Source: UMGS755 sp045602005
Lineage (GTDB): Bacteria; Bacillota; Clostridia; UBA1381; UBA9506
Direction of reading: 5' to 3'
NCBI GenBank assembly: GCA_045602005.1
Contig: JAZSAS010000063.1
Span: 1-42,170, forward strand
Length of the DNA stretch: 42,170 bases
In this document: positions 24,801-33,714 of the stretch, piece after piece
How the letters are laid out: each line of letters opens with the position of its first letter
Numbering within the stretch: the stretch's first letter is position 1
Notes under the pieces: model-generated
Seen by the model: only the letters and a program-made list of their open reading frames with translations
What the model was told of the DNA's origin: nothing
The model's database searches: none
Made by a program: the position numbers and the translations under genes

Positions 24801-25140
24801 CTTCCTCGGCCAAACGTCCCAGAGCCGCCAAACGCTGCGCCTCCAGCTCATTGCTTTTCGCATCCACAGGGTAATATTCAATTTCTTTAGAAGGATAATA
24901 AATGGCCTCTCTGCCCAGAAAAAATGCCACATCCTCGCAAAACAGCCTTGCTGAATAGTCGCTGTCACAAACAATCATGGCTCCAGATTGCTTTCGGGCG
25001 CAAAAAGACGCAGCCAGCTGTGCCTTCGACTGCTCCGTAAGTCCCGTTACAGAAAGGGGAAACTTACCGCCGTCAAAAAGCCGGCTGACCTCGCTCCATT
25101 CTTTTTTTGCTGAGAGAATTTTTTCAAACAAAACAATCAC
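21802..25140 (-). CDS. mfd: Transcription-repair coupling factor
   Basis: This 1112-residue ATP-driven translocase removes RNA polymerase stalled at lesions and recruits UvrA. The order is as in the family: a UvrB-like N-terminal module (RGGIVDVYPPSAENPYRIEFFGDDIDSIREFDP), the RNA polymerase-interacting domain (DYVVHSTHGIGQYVGLDTLEVEGHFKDYLKIQYAGTDFLYVP, about 450-500), and the RecG-like motor with Walker A GDVGYGKTEV near residue 595, DEEQRFGVRHKE and TTIIETGLDI..., then the C-terminal TRCF domain. The start is GTG 25140 with no good ribosome binding site nearby; the pth stop lies 12 bases upstream, so translational coupling may help. Confidence 0.96.
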   Translation of the reverse strand: MIVLFEKILSAKKEWSEVSRLFDGGKFPLSVTGLTEQSKAQLAASFCARKQSGAMIVCDSDYSARLFCEDVAFFLGREAIYYPSKEIEYYPVDAKSNELEAQRLAALGRLAEEEDSAVLVLGIEALLQFAADFSAFKSTIITLSDGGSYSTEQLLSQLEAMGYIREELVESKGQFSARGGIVDVYPPSAENPYRIEFFGDDIDSIREFDPIMQTSVQRLSQVRLEAAREQLSVSETHPCVVDYLPEQALVFLNEPERIMERAEGYLWDIGETVSGLLEKGVIEKAEETYIHDYETVFSRLLLHPFIGLFTLPQSTRDYHPKAIANLTTHGMNTYSGRRDLLYEDLRHWLSTFNAVVLAAGSRLQSEALHRELLEQGFPVFLSQNPEEAVSGQILILEGKLKKGFSYPSCGLVLLSDSEIFGRESRRVRRKKAAKGNKLKSFDDLDVGDYVVHSTHGIGQYVGLDTLEVEGHFKDYLKIQYAGTDFLYVPCDQLDLLQKYIGKEARVRLSKMGGADFSRQKAKVKKSTIELAQGLIQLYAARQAAKGYAYAPDTVWQKEFEDRFPYEETEDQLTAIAEVKADMESEHPMDRLVCGDVGYGKTEVAIRAAFKAVQDSKQVAYLAPTTVLALQHFNTFLRRMKDFPVRVELISRLISAKEQNAILKRLKSGETDIVIGTHRLLGKDVEFHDLGLLVIDEEQRFGVRHKERIKEMKNNVDVLTLSATPIPRTLHMSMLHIKDMSLLSEPPQDRYPVSTYVVEYNPVIVAEAIKKELSRGGQVYYLHNRTQSISSCVRRLSQELPEARIRFAHGQMEPEELEDVMMLMQEGEIDILVCTTIIETGLDIRNVNTMIVEDADRLGLAQLYQLRGRVGRSNRRAYCYLTYRRDKSLREEAVKRLSAIREFTEFGSGFKIAMRDLEIRGAGNLLGAEQHGHMETVGYDMYCRLLEESVNELQGRPPVLEDWEPQLDLEADAYIPAAYIRSHRLRLEFYKKIGAVVSEEDSREVADEMIDRFGEYPVCVGNLLLAAETKALAKQTDISQVTVRDNHVLCYFKNSFDPSRIAALIGQYKGKILLSAGQKPYFSCRLSNEEKKHPLPCIKSLLQAYKDLHDEIK

Positions 25141-25151
25141 CGTGATTTCAT

Positions 25152-25721
25152 TTATTGACCTAAACCGTTAAATTTGTTCATGGCGCTTTGAACACCATTT
25201 TTAATAAACTCCTCCACCATGGCCGGCACTTCGTCCACAGTTTTCGCCATGATTTTAACCTGCTCATCTGTAAACCTTGCCAAAACCCAATCTGCCAAAT
25301 CATACTCGGGAGGTTTTTTTCCAACACCCAGGCGAATTCTGGGAAATTGGTCGCTTTTTAGATGATAAATCATAGATTTAATGCCGTTGTGACCGCCATC
25401 TGACCCTTTGGCACGAATCCGGACACGGCCGGCATCTAAATTCACATCGTCACAAATCACCAATAAATTTTCCGGCGGCAGCTTATAAAAATTTAGAATT
25501 TCCCCTGCACTTTCACCGGAAAGGTTCACAAAGGTCTGAGGTTTAACCAACAGCACCTTTTCACCGCCGATTTTCCCCTCGCCGATTAACGCTTTATGTT
25601 TAATTTTATTGATTTTAATTCCCATAGAAGCTGCCAAAAAATCCAGACTGATAAAGCCAATGTTGTGTCTGGTGTTTTCATATTGCTTGCCGGGATTTCC
25701 AATACCTAAAATAACGTACAT
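25152..25721 (-). CDS. pth: Peptidyl-tRNA hydrolase
   Basis: This 189-residue enzyme frees tRNA from prematurely released peptidyl-tRNA. LGIGNPGKQYENTRHNIGF at the N-terminus contains the substrate-binding asparagine and the catalytic histidine. NLSGESAGEILNFYKLPPENLLVICDDVNLDAGRVRIRAKGSDGGHNGIKSMIYHL holds the catalytic-site aspartate and the GGHNG loop, and LGVGKKP follows. GGAGG precedes the ATG. It lies between trmR and mfd; pth-mfd adjacency is common in Firmicutes. Confidence 0.96.
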   Translation of the reverse strand: MYVILGIGNPGKQYENTRHNIGFISLDFLAASMGIKINKIKHKALIGEGKIGGEKVLLVKPQTFVNLSGESAGEILNFYKLPPENLLVICDDVNLDAGRVRIRAKGSDGGHNGIKSMIYHLKSDQFPRIRLGVGKKPPEYDLADWVLARFTDEQVKIMAKTVDEVPAMVEEFIKNGVQSAMNKFNGLGQ

Positions 25722-25722
25722 G

Positions 25723-26379
25723 CTATGCCTCCTGCTTCAAAAGTGTAATTGCCACACCATCTCCCACCGGCAAAACTGCCGTGTGAAACCGGGAATCGGA
25801 GCACAAGAAATCCAGATATTCACGCATGGCACGAACACCGGTTCTGTGCTTGTGAGCTGGCTCACCAGGCGCCGCCGTGCGTCCGCCATACAACACATTA
25901 TCTGTCACAATCAACCCGCCGGGGGCTACCTTAGGAAGTGCCTTTTCAAAAAAACGCATGCTGGCGCCCTTGGCGGCATCAATAAACACCATATCAAAGC
26001 TGTCTTCTAAAGAATCCAGGACCTCCTCTGCATCACCGCAGATAGGCTTGATGTCTCCCAATGCACCAAACTGTCGCAGGTTATGCCGCGCCTCTAAAAA
26101 ACGTTCCTCGTCCTTTTCAATGGTAACGATTTTCGCCTGTCTGCCGCTGCCTGTATATAACACAAGTGCAGAATATCCCACAGCGGTGCCGATTTCCAGT
26201 ATCTTTTCAGGCCTTTTCAGGGATGCCAGCATGAAAAGAAGACGTGCTGTGGAACGCACAGCCACCGGCACGCCCTCCCGCCGTGCATTTTCCTCCAAAG
26301 CACGCAAGAAGTCGTCTTCCGGCGGTTGCAAGGCATTTAAAAACTCCTCAATATAGGGGTATGTAATTTGATTATCCAT
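25723..26379 (-). CDS. trmR: tRNA 5-hydroxyuridine methyltransferase / O-methyltransferase family
   Basis: This 218-residue SAM-dependent methyltransferase has the class I fold: ILEIGTAVGYSALVL (motif I, about residues 60-74), IVTIEKDEERFLEARHNL (motif II) and FDMVFIDAAKGASMRFFE (metal-binding aspartate), then GGLIVTDNVLYGG. This is the layout of the catechol-O-methyltransferase-like family to which B. subtilis TrmR (YrrM), which methylates 5-hydroxyuridine at tRNA position 34, belongs. The setting among tRNA genes (pth, miaA) supports that role, but small-molecule O-methyltransferases share the motifs, so the substrate is inferred. GAGGAGGG precedes the ATG; the stop lies 1 base from pth. 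Confidence 0.85.
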   Translation of the reverse strand: MDNQITYPYIEEFLNALQPPEDDFLRALEENARREGVPVAVRSTARLLFMLASLKRPEKILEIGTAVGYSALVLYTGSGRQAKIVTIEKDEERFLEARHNLRQFGALGDIKPICGDAEEVLDSLEDSFDMVFIDAAKGASMRFFEKALPKVAPGGLIVTDNVLYGGRTAAPGEPAHKHRTGVRAMREYLDFLCSDSRFHTAVLPVGDGVAITLLKQEA

Positions 26380-26382
26380 GAA

Positions 26383-28602
26383 TTAACCCTCCTCCAGCCA
26401 CATGGGCAGAGCGGAATAACGTTTTTCCTCAAAGTTGTTGCCAATCATAGTTTCTACGGCACTTTTCATTCCCACCAGCACCACCAGCTTCACCGCACGG
26501 GTGACTGCCGTGTATAAAAGATTTCGGGTCATGAGTCTGGGAACGCCGTGAAACACCGGCATCACAACCACTGGAAATTCACTGCCCTGACTTTTGTGCA
26601 CCGTCACGGCATAAGCCAGCTCCAGTTCCTCAAGCATCGGCGGTTTATACACCGCCCGCCGCTCACCGTCAAACACAACGGAAACGCCGTCAGATTCAAT
26701 ACTTTCAATCACGCCAATATCGCCGTTGTAAACACCAACACCCTCCTGCTTTCCGTCTAACGACTCCCATATCAGGTCATAGTTATTCTTAACCTGCATC
26801 ACCTTATCGCCTTCACGAAGAGTGCGCAAAGAGCTCACTCGCTCACGAAGGCCCTTACGGGGCGGATTCAGCGCCGCCTGCAAAAGTGTGTTTAACTGAT
26901 TCACCCCCGAAGCTGTTTTCTTCATGGGCGAAATCACCTGAATATCCCGCATGGGGTCAAAGCCATAAGCGTCGGGCAGGCGATGGCTGACCAGCTCTGT
27001 CAGCTTTTCGGCGGTTTCCTCGGCATCTTGCGCCGCCACAAAGAAAAAGTCCTTGTCTTTAAGGTTATAAACAGGCACCTCTCCCCGGTTAATCCGATGA
27101 GCGTTCTGCACAATCATGCTCTCCTCTGCTTGACGAAATACCGTGTCAAGACGCACCACAGGTGCCTTTCCCGAAGCAATGGTATCACGCAGAGCGTCTC
27201 CTGCCCCCACCGGCGGTAGCTGGTCGGCATCTCCTACCAGAATCATCCGGCTGTTTGGTTTAACAGCCTCCACCAGAGCCTCTAATAGTAACACATCAGC
27301 CATGCTGGCCTCATCAACAATGATAACATCCTCCTCCAGCGGGTCGTGTTCGTTTTTTGCAAAGGCACGAAGTAAGCTATCATCTTCGGAAAAACCCACC
27401 TCTAGAAGCCGATGGATGGTTTTTGCCTCCCAGCCCGACAGTTGACTCATTCGTTTAGCCGCACGGCCTGTGGGCGCACAAAGGGCAATTTTCTTTTTTC
27501 GGCGGGAAAACGCCTCAATTAAAAAGCGAATGATGGTGGTTTTGCCTGTTCCCGGTCCACCGGTGATGATGGAAAAACCGGCGGTCATACCGGTCATCAC
27601 GGCTTCACGTTGAAGGGGCGCCAGGGTAATGCCCTGCTCCTGCTCCAGTTCATATATTTCCTTTTCCAGTTCCTTAATCTGTTCAAAATCGGCAACAACG
27701 CCGTTTTTCGTCATAGACAGAATCCGTTTAGCCAGTTCATGCTCGGCATAATACAATTCTGACAGAAAAATGCCTTCCTCCCCGTCTACCCGTTGACTGA
27801 TAGCGCCACCGGCGGCCAAAAGAGAAACCAGTGCATTTTCCACTGCCAGTGCATCCACAGTGAGCATCTCTGCCGACTTATAAATTAACAGTTGACGAGG
27901 CAAAAAGGTGTGCCCTGCTGAAAAAGCGGCCGTGGTCAGCACATGCTTCACACCGGCACGTAGACGGTTTTCATCATCTGCCATAACGCCCAAACTTCTG
28001 GCAACACCATCAGCCGTGCGAAAGCCAATGCCGGAAATCCGCTCACAAAGCAGATAAGGATTTTTCTCCAAACGGCTCACCGCCTGACCGCCAAACAACT
28101 CATATAACTGCATGGCATAGCTTGTGGCAATGCCGTGCTTTTGCATGAACATAATCAATTGCTCTAAATCTTTGGTTTCTAAATAAGCATTTCTGATTTC
28201 AAAGGCTCGTTTTTCTGTAATTCCCTTAATTTCTGCCAGCCTCTCCGGTGTGTCTTCAATCACCCGAAGGGTATCAGCGCCGAAGCGTGACACTATTTTT
28301 TCAGCCGTGGCACGGCGAACGCCGGAAATAATTCCAGACGCTAAAAAGCTCAGTATTTCTGTTTCACATCCGGGTTCAGGACGCAGAAAGCCGGTGAGCT
28401 TTAACTGCTTGCCATAGCTAGGATGGTGATACCAGCCGCCCATAACCGTCAGGCTTTCACCGGGAGAGACAAAAGGCAAGGTGCCGGTGCAGGTAATCAC
28501 ATCTTTTTCCTCTGTGAGCAACTCGAAAATACTGTAGCCGTTTTCTTTATTAAAATAAATCACCTCAATAACAGAACCGGTGATTTTTAAGGGTTCTTCC
28601 AT
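26383..28602 (-). CDS. recD2: RecD2-type SF1B DNA helicase
   Basis: This 739-residue 5'-to-3' helicase is of the RecD2/TraA family found in bacteria without RecBCD. The N-terminal extension (about 330 residues) has an OB-like start (ITGSVIEVIYFNKENGYSIFEL) and helix-hairpin-helix repeats (GIISGVRRATAEKIVSRFG; LAEIKGITEKRAFEIR; ERISGIGFRTADGVA). The motor has Walker A GGPGTGKTT near residue 346, VDEASMADVLLLEAL, GDADQLPPVGAGDAL and the late motif AYAVTVHKSQGSEFPVVV, with YTAVTRA. ATG 28602 has GGAGG upstream and overlaps miaA by 16 bases. It is thought to act in DNA repair and replication-fork maintenance. Confidence 0.94.
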   Translation of the reverse strand: MEEPLKITGSVIEVIYFNKENGYSIFELLTEEKDVITCTGTLPFVSPGESLTVMGGWYHHPSYGKQLKLTGFLRPEPGCETEILSFLASGIISGVRRATAEKIVSRFGADTLRVIEDTPERLAEIKGITEKRAFEIRNAYLETKDLEQLIMFMQKHGIATSYAMQLYELFGGQAVSRLEKNPYLLCERISGIGFRTADGVARSLGVMADDENRLRAGVKHVLTTAAFSAGHTFLPRQLLIYKSAEMLTVDALAVENALVSLLAAGGAISQRVDGEEGIFLSELYYAEHELAKRILSMTKNGVVADFEQIKELEKEIYELEQEQGITLAPLQREAVMTGMTAGFSIITGGPGTGKTTIIRFLIEAFSRRKKKIALCAPTGRAAKRMSQLSGWEAKTIHRLLEVGFSEDDSLLRAFAKNEHDPLEEDVIIVDEASMADVLLLEALVEAVKPNSRMILVGDADQLPPVGAGDALRDTIASGKAPVVRLDTVFRQAEESMIVQNAHRINRGEVPVYNLKDKDFFFVAAQDAEETAEKLTELVSHRLPDAYGFDPMRDIQVISPMKKTASGVNQLNTLLQAALNPPRKGLRERVSSLRTLREGDKVMQVKNNYDLIWESLDGKQEGVGVYNGDIGVIESIESDGVSVVFDGERRAVYKPPMLEELELAYAVTVHKSQGSEFPVVVMPVFHGVPRLMTRNLLYTAVTRAVKLVVLVGMKSAVETMIGNNFEEKRYSALPMWLEEG

Positions 28603-29510
28603 GTAAATTCCTCCATCACGGCGGAAATGTTTTCTTCTTTTGTGGGGTCGAGCCACCGATATCGCTCGTCACGCCTGAACCAGGTTAGCTGCCGTTTGGC
28701 ATAATGACGGGTGGCCTTCTTAATTTCTTCAATGCATACCTCACGGCTGACCCTGCCTTCTAAATAGTCGAAGGCCTCCTTATAACCAATGCCCTGCATC
28801 GACTGCATATCACGGGTAAGACCCATGTTGCGCAGCTGTTTGGTTTCTAAAAACAATCCCTGCTCCACCATGTCATCTACCCGCAAGTCAATCCGGCGGT
28901 AAAGCTCTTCCCTCTCCGGACAAAGAGCCAGCATGAAGGATGTAAAGGGCGGCGGTGTCCGCCGTGACCGGGCATTCTGCTGTGTTAAGGTCAAGCCGGT
29001 GGTTTCAAACAGCTCAAGAGCCCGAACCACACGTTTTGTGTTGTTCGGGTGTATTTTTTCAGCCGCCGCAGGGTCAATCTCCTGCAACCGCTTATATAAA
29101 GGCTCAATTCCTTGCTCCTCAGCCTGAGAAAGCAATTTTTGGCGCACTGCCGGGTCGGTTTTTTCCTCTGTAAATTCAATGTTATCTACCAAAGAGGATA
29201 TATAAAGTCCCGTGCCCCCTGCCACAATGGGCAAACGTCCACGAGACAGAATATCGGCAATGACTTCCCGTGCCCGTTTCACATATTCAGCCACTGAAAA
29301 AGGCTCAAAAGGAGACACAACATCAATCAAATGGTGGGGAATCCCCTGCATTTCCTCTTCCGTTGGCTTGGCACTGGCAATATCCATGTGCTTGTATATC
29401 TGCATGGAATCTGCCGAGACCACTTCGCCGCCATAATGCTGTGCCAACCGAACAGCAAGACCCGTCTTGCCGCTGGCAGTTGGCCCTGCCACTACAATAA
29501 TCTGAGACAT
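28587..29510 (-). CDS. miaA: tRNA dimethylallyltransferase
   Basis: This 307-residue enzyme adds a dimethylallyl group to A37 of tRNAs that read U-starting codons. VVAGPTASGKTGLAVRLAQ is the P-loop, SADSMQIYKHMDIASAKPT holds the catalytic aspartate region, HHLIDVVSPFEPFSVAEY is a further family block, and VAGGTGLYISSLV and RHYAKRQLTWFRRDERYRWLD complete the family pattern. It starts 9 bases after the mutL stop with GGAGG between, and overlaps recD2. mutL-miaA is a classic neighbour pair. Confidence 0.97.
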   Translation of the reverse strand: MSQIIVVAGPTASGKTGLAVRLAQHYGGEVVSADSMQIYKHMDIASAKPTEEEMQGIPHHLIDVVSPFEPFSVAEYVKRAREVIADILSRGRLPIVAGGTGLYISSLVDNIEFTEEKTDPAVRQKLLSQAEEQGIEPLYKRLQEIDPAAAEKIHPNNTKRVVRALELFETTGLTLTQQNARSRRTPPPFTSFMLALCPEREELYRRIDLRVDDMVEQGLFLETKQLRNMGLTRDMQSMQGIGYKEAFDYLEGRVSREVCIEEIKKATRHYAKRQLTWFRRDERYRWLDPTKEENISAVMEEFTWKNP

Positions 29511-29519
29511 AACAGCCTC

Positions 29520-31466
29520 CTAGACAATTCTTTTAAACTGCTTTTCAATAAAGCTCCGTGTCATAGCCACAGTAATGGGCCGCCCATGGGGACAGGTGTT
29601 CACAGACCCCAGGGCAAACACAGCATCTAACAGGGTGTGTATTTCCCTGTCACTAAGCTTATTGCCCGCCTTCACAGCACTTTTGCAGGCAATGGTGTAT
29701 AACGCCCGCTGAGCCGCCTGTCCTCTGGCATCCTTTCGCTTATCAGCGAGATGACCCAACACCTCCAGAAAGAGTGCTTTTAACTTTTCCTCCTCCAGTG
29801 GCTCCGGTGCGCCCCTTAAAATAACCGTGCGGTCACCAAAGGGTTCTGCCTCAAAACCCATGTCCGAAAGCATGGACTGATATTCTAAAAACTGGCTTTC
29901 CTCCAAAGCTGTCAATCGCACGGTAACAGGAAGTAACAGCATTTGAGATTGCACATGATGACCTTCAAACTGCTTAAGAAGTGTTTCATACCGCAGCCGT
30001 TCATGAGCGGCATGCTGGTCTATCATGAGCATTTGCCCGTCTTTTTCTACAATGATATATGTATCAAAAATTTGTCCGCAAACTCGATAAACCGGTTTCT
30101 CCTGCTCCTTCACCTCAAAGACCGGCGGCTGTGCTATAGGCACAGGCTCTTCCCCGGGCTGAACCACCGGCTCTTGCCGGCACGGAGCCACAGGCACAGT
30201 TTCTTCAACCTGAACCGGTTTTATGGCTGAGGCCATGGGCTTTTCCGGCTGCTTCGGCTCACCGCCAAAGGCAATTTTTATATGACCATCATGATGCTGA
30301 GTTAAACCCTTCCAAACAAAGGGAGATGGCTCGTCCTTCTTCACCGCCACTGCCGACTCCTGCATGGAAACCGTTGGTTTTGCCGGCATGGAAAAAGCCA
30401 CCGACGAGGCTTTTGGAGCACTCTTTGCCGGTGTTTCCTCTGCCACTTCGGCAGATAGGGTCACTGCCGGAATTTCATTTTTTTGATATAAGGCATTCTT
30501 CGCCGCCCAATACACACAGTGATACACCGACTTTTCATCAGCAAACTTTGCCTCCAGCTTGGTGGGATGCACATTAATGTCTACCATTGACGGCGGCAAA
30601 GTGACCAACAACACACAAGTAGGAAATTTACCGCTCATCAACTCATTTTTATAGGCCTCCTCAACTGCTCGGGTCAACAGAGGACTTTTAATATACCGTC
30701 CGTTAACGAAGAAGCTTTGCATGCTGCGGTTAGGCCGTGCGCCGGCACCGGTGGCACAAAAGCCGGAAACAGAAACACCGCCCTCAGAAAATTCTGCCGG
30801 ACGCATGGCGTTTTTCAAATCCTTGCCATATACGGCAAAAATGCTCCCTAATAGATTAGAATCGCCGGCTGTGAACAGATTCTCCTTGCCGTCACAAAGC
30901 AAACGAAAGGAAACATCTGACCGGGCCAGTGCTAAACGGTTGACAATATCGGCTATGTAACCGGCCTCAGTATAGTTTTTCTTTAAAAATTTCATACGGG
31001 CGGGGGTGTTCATGAATAAATCACGGACAATCACCGTGGTGCCCACCGGACAACCCGCCTCGCTGCAATCTATCATTTCTCCATCGTCTGCCATTAAATG
31101 GGTTCCGGTTTCCTCATGTTCTGTGCGGGTATAAATCTCCAGCTTACTCACAGCACAGATGGAAGATAATGCCTCTCCACGAAAACCCAGTGTGGCGATG
31201 GCATCTAAATCTCTTGCCTCAGAAATTTTACTGGTGGCATGGCGCAGCAGTGCCACAGGCACATCCTCACGGGACATGCCGCTGCCGTTATCCGTCACAC
31301 GGATGTATGTGATGCCACCATTTTTAATCTCCACCGTCACATGGGTTGCGCCGGCATCCAATGCATTCTCCAACAATTCCTTTACCACAGAGGCCGGGCG
31401 TTCTACCACCTCACCTGCCGCAATTTTGTTGGAAACAGATTTATCAAGTACCTGTATTTTCCCCAT
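29520..31466 (-). CDS. mutL: DNA mismatch repair endonuclease MutL
   Basis: This 648-residue protein has a GHKL ATPase domain at the N-terminus: NKIAAGEVVERPASVVKELLENALDAG, DNGSGM and ATLGFRGEALSSI. A variable linker (about 330-450, Pro/Glu/Val-rich) leads to the C-terminal dimerisation domain. The metal-binding nuclease motif is complete: DQHAAHERLRYE (D-Q-H-A-x2-E-x4-E), with ACKSAVKAG and CPHGRP near the end. MutL should therefore nick the new strand itself, as in organisms without MutH. mutS, usually directly upstream, is absent: the gene before it is rseP. Confidence 0.97.
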   Translation of the reverse strand: MGKIQVLDKSVSNKIAAGEVVERPASVVKELLENALDAGATHVTVEIKNGGITYIRVTDNGSGMSREDVPVALLRHATSKISEARDLDAIATLGFRGEALSSICAVSKLEIYTRTEHEETGTHLMADDGEMIDCSEAGCPVGTTVIVRDLFMNTPARMKFLKKNYTEAGYIADIVNRLALARSDVSFRLLCDGKENLFTAGDSNLLGSIFAVYGKDLKNAMRPAEFSEGGVSVSGFCATGAGARPNRSMQSFFVNGRYIKSPLLTRAVEEAYKNELMSGKFPTCVLLVTLPPSMVDINVHPTKLEAKFADEKSVYHCVYWAAKNALYQKNEIPAVTLSAEVAEETPAKSAPKASSVAFSMPAKPTVSMQESAVAVKKDEPSPFVWKGLTQHHDGHIKIAFGGEPKQPEKPMASAIKPVQVEETVPVAPCRQEPVVQPGEEPVPIAQPPVFEVKEQEKPVYRVCGQIFDTYIIVEKDGQMLMIDQHAAHERLRYETLLKQFEGHHVQSQMLLLPVTVRLTALEESQFLEYQSMLSDMGFEAEPFGDRTVILRGAPEPLEEEKLKALFLEVLGHLADKRKDARGQAAQRALYTIACKSAVKAGNKLSDREIHTLLDAVFALGSVNTCPHGRPITVAMTRSFIEKQFKRIV

Positions 31467-31498
31467 GGTTTTTTCCTTTCTCGCCGGCCCTCATATGG

Positions 31499-32530
31499 CT
31501 AAAACAGCCGCAACACATCCATATAGGCAATAAACAGCGAAAGTAAAATCAATAGTCCAAAGCCAATCATGTGAATAAGACCCTCTTTTTCCGGCGGCAG
31601 CGGCTTTCTGCGTATAAACTCCACCAGCACAAAGAAAATTCGTCCGCCGTCTAATGCCGGAATGGGCAACAGATTAAACACGCCCAGATTGATGGTTAAA
31701 AGAACCGTCAGCTGCAAGAGATTTAAAAATCCCTGCCAACCGCTTTCTGCGGTTTCCTTAACGGCAGAACCGATTTCCGAAACAATCCCGATAGGGCCTG
31801 ACATGGAACTAACAGAAACCTGACCCCGAAGCAAATCAATCAAGGTTTCTAAAATGACACGGGCATAAAAAACCGCAGAATAAAAACCGGTTTTCACCGT
31901 TAGCACAAAGCTGTTTTTCTGCTGCCCCAGTCCTATGCCAAAATCAATGCCCTCCGCCGTTTTCACCGGCGTCAGATTCAGGGTTATCTTCTCTCCGTCA
32001 CGGCGAACAACCAGTTCCGATGTCTGGTCTGTCATTTTAGACTTGGCCCAATATAAATCACTGGCAATGTGAATCCGCCGTCCGGCAAGCTTCACAATTT
32101 CATCTCCAGGTTGAACACCCGCCGTTTCAGCAGCAGAGCCAACAGCCACTGTTGTCACCTGAGGCACAACCATTTTCTCTGCCGGTGCATACATGCAAAG
32201 AAGAAGCACAAGACCCAGCAAAAGGTTCATAACAGAGCCTGCCGCCAGAACAATCAGCTTAACCCATGCCGGCTTGTTGCTTAGAGCTTTTTCATCCACC
32301 GACGAAGCATCTTCTCCCTCCATGGCACAAAAGCCGCCAACGGGAAAAAGCCGAACAGAATACAGAGTGTCACCTTTTTTCTTTCCAAACAGCTTTGGTC
32401 CCATACCAATGGCGAATTCATGGACACGAATACCCAAAAGCTTCGCTGAAAGAAAATGGCCGAACTCATGAATTGAAATTAAAATGCAAAAAATCAAAAC
32501 CGCTGCTATAACGGTCCAAATCGTGGTCAT
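31499..32530 (-). CDS. rseP: Site-2 (RseP-type) intramembrane zinc metalloprotease
   Basis: This 343-residue protease cuts transmembrane segments of anti-sigma factors and leftover signal peptides. The first membrane helix holds the zinc motif ISIHEFGHFLSAKLLGI (H-E-x-x-H). A single PDZ domain lies at about 110-200 (GSAAETAGVQPGDEIVKLAGRRI), and the third zinc ligand is in NLGVFNLLPIPALDGGRIFFVLVE (L-D-G). Two further hydrophobic segments close the chain. It follows dxr by 23 bases, with AGGAGG upstream. cdsA-dxr-rseP is conserved in Firmicutes; here ispG, proS and polC, which often follow, are replaced by mutL. Confidence 0.94.
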   Translation of the reverse strand: MTTIWTVIAAVLIFCILISIHEFGHFLSAKLLGIRVHEFAIGMGPKLFGKKKGDTLYSVRLFPVGGFCAMEGEDASSVDEKALSNKPAWVKLIVLAAGSVMNLLLGLVLLLCMYAPAEKMVVPQVTTVAVGSAAETAGVQPGDEIVKLAGRRIHIASDLYWAKSKMTDQTSELVVRRDGEKITLNLTPVKTAEGIDFGIGLGQQKNSFVLTVKTGFYSAVFYARVILETLIDLLRGQVSVSSMSGPIGIVSEIGSAVKETAESGWQGFLNLLQLTVLLTINLGVFNLLPIPALDGGRIFFVLVEFIRRKPLPPEKEGLIHMIGFGLLILLSLFIAYMDVLRLF

Positions 32531-32553
32531 ATTGCCTCCTTCGGCCGGCCGGA

Positions 32554-33714
32554 CTACATTTCAAAATAAGAAAGCACAGTTTCTCTCGCCCATCGGTCAG
32601 CCTCAATAATGTCCGCAAGAGTAGGTCTTTCCACAGGCTTATGTGCCTGCATCACACGTTCAATCACGTCACCAATTTCTAAAAATCCAATCTTTTTCTT
32701 TAAAAACAGTGCCACAGCCGCTTCGTTGGCGCCGTTTAACACACACGGCATAGTATGCCCCGTTTGTGCCGCCTCATACGCCAGAGCCAGGCAGCGGAAG
32801 GTTTCCTTATCCGGCTCCTCAAAGGTAAGGGTGCCGGCTTTTGTCAAATCAAGAGTGTTATCTGCCATGGGCAACCGTTTCGGATAAGTCAGCGCCAACT
32901 GAATGGGCAACTTCATGTCAGGCACACCCATTTGCGCCAACACGGCTCCATCCGTCAGTTCGATCATAGAGTGGACAATGCTTTGGCGGTGCACCACCAC
33001 ATCAATTTTATCGACAGATACACAAAAAAGCTGTGCGGCTTCTAACACCTCCAGCCCTTTATTCATCAGTGTTGCAGAATCAATTGTAATTTTCGCTCCC
33101 ATATCCCAGTTGGGGTGCTTCAGTGCCATTTCAGGTGTTACGTTTGCAAGCTCTTCTCTCTTCTTGCCGGCAAAAGGACCGCCGGAGGCTGTCAGCAAAA
33201 TTCGTTTAACCTCCGCCTGCCGACGCGCACTGGAAATCGCTTCAAGACACTGGAACACCGCGCTGTGTTCACTATCTACCGGAATCAGCTCAGCACCGGA
33301 TTTTGCAAGCTCTGCACGAACCAAATCACCGGCTGCCACCAAGGTCTCCTTGTTGGCAAGGGCCAGCCTTTTCCCCGCACGAACTGCGGCCAAGGATGGA
33401 ATCAGCCCGGCAAATCCAACAATGGCACCCACCACCGTATCGCTGCCCGGCTCCTCTGCCAGCTCCTCCATGCCCTTAGGGCCGGAGAGCACCTTGGTAT
33501 CCGTATCGGCTACCTTAATTTTTAAATCCGCAGCCAATGCCTCATCTGCCACGCAGGCAAAACGGGGACGAAAGGCACGGATTTGCTCTTCTAAAAGTTG
33601 AATGTTCCTTCCGGCGCCTAGCGCTTCAACGGAGATATCTCCCAAAGACCTGACTACCTCTAAGGCCTGTGTGCCAATCGAACCGGTGGAACCCAGAATT
33701 GTTAGTTTCATCAT
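32554..33714 (-). CDS. dxr: 1-deoxy-D-xylulose 5-phosphate reductoisomerase
   Basis: This 386-residue NADPH-dependent enzyme makes 2-C-methylerythritol 4-phosphate, the second step of the MEP isoprenoid pathway. LTILGSTGSIGTQALEVV is the NADPH fold. LANKETLVAAG, PVDSEHSAVFQCL (metal-binding Asp/Glu) and LLTASGGPF are active-site segments, and NWDMGAKITIDSATLMNKGLEVLEA is the conserved middle. The first two codons are ATG-ATG overlapping the cdsA stop. Neighbours uppS and cdsA use isoprenoid or lipid precursors. Confidence 0.96.
   Translation of the reverse strand: MMKLTILGSTGSIGTQALEVVRSLGDISVEALGAGRNIQLLEEQIRAFRPRFACVADEALAADLKIKVADTDTKVLSGPKGMEELAEEPGSDTVVGAIVGFAGLIPSLAAVRAGKRLALANKETLVAAGDLVRAELAKSGAELIPVDSEHSAVFQCLEAISSARRQAEVKRILLTASGGPFAGKKREELANVTPEMALKHPNWDMGAKITIDSATLMNKGLEVLEAAQLFCVSVDKIDVVVHRQSIVHSMIELTDGAVLAQMGVPDMKLPIQLALTYPKRLPMADNTLDLTKAGTLTFEEPDKETFRCLALAYEAAQTGHTMPCVLNGANEAAVALFLKKKIGFLEIGDVIERVMQAHKPVERPTLADIIEADRWARETVLSYFEM

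Noticed and set aside
32903..33601. A 232-codon open frame on the plus strand
   Set aside because: Antisense to dxr, Ser/Ala-rich as expected from the reverse reading of a conserved gene, without motifs.
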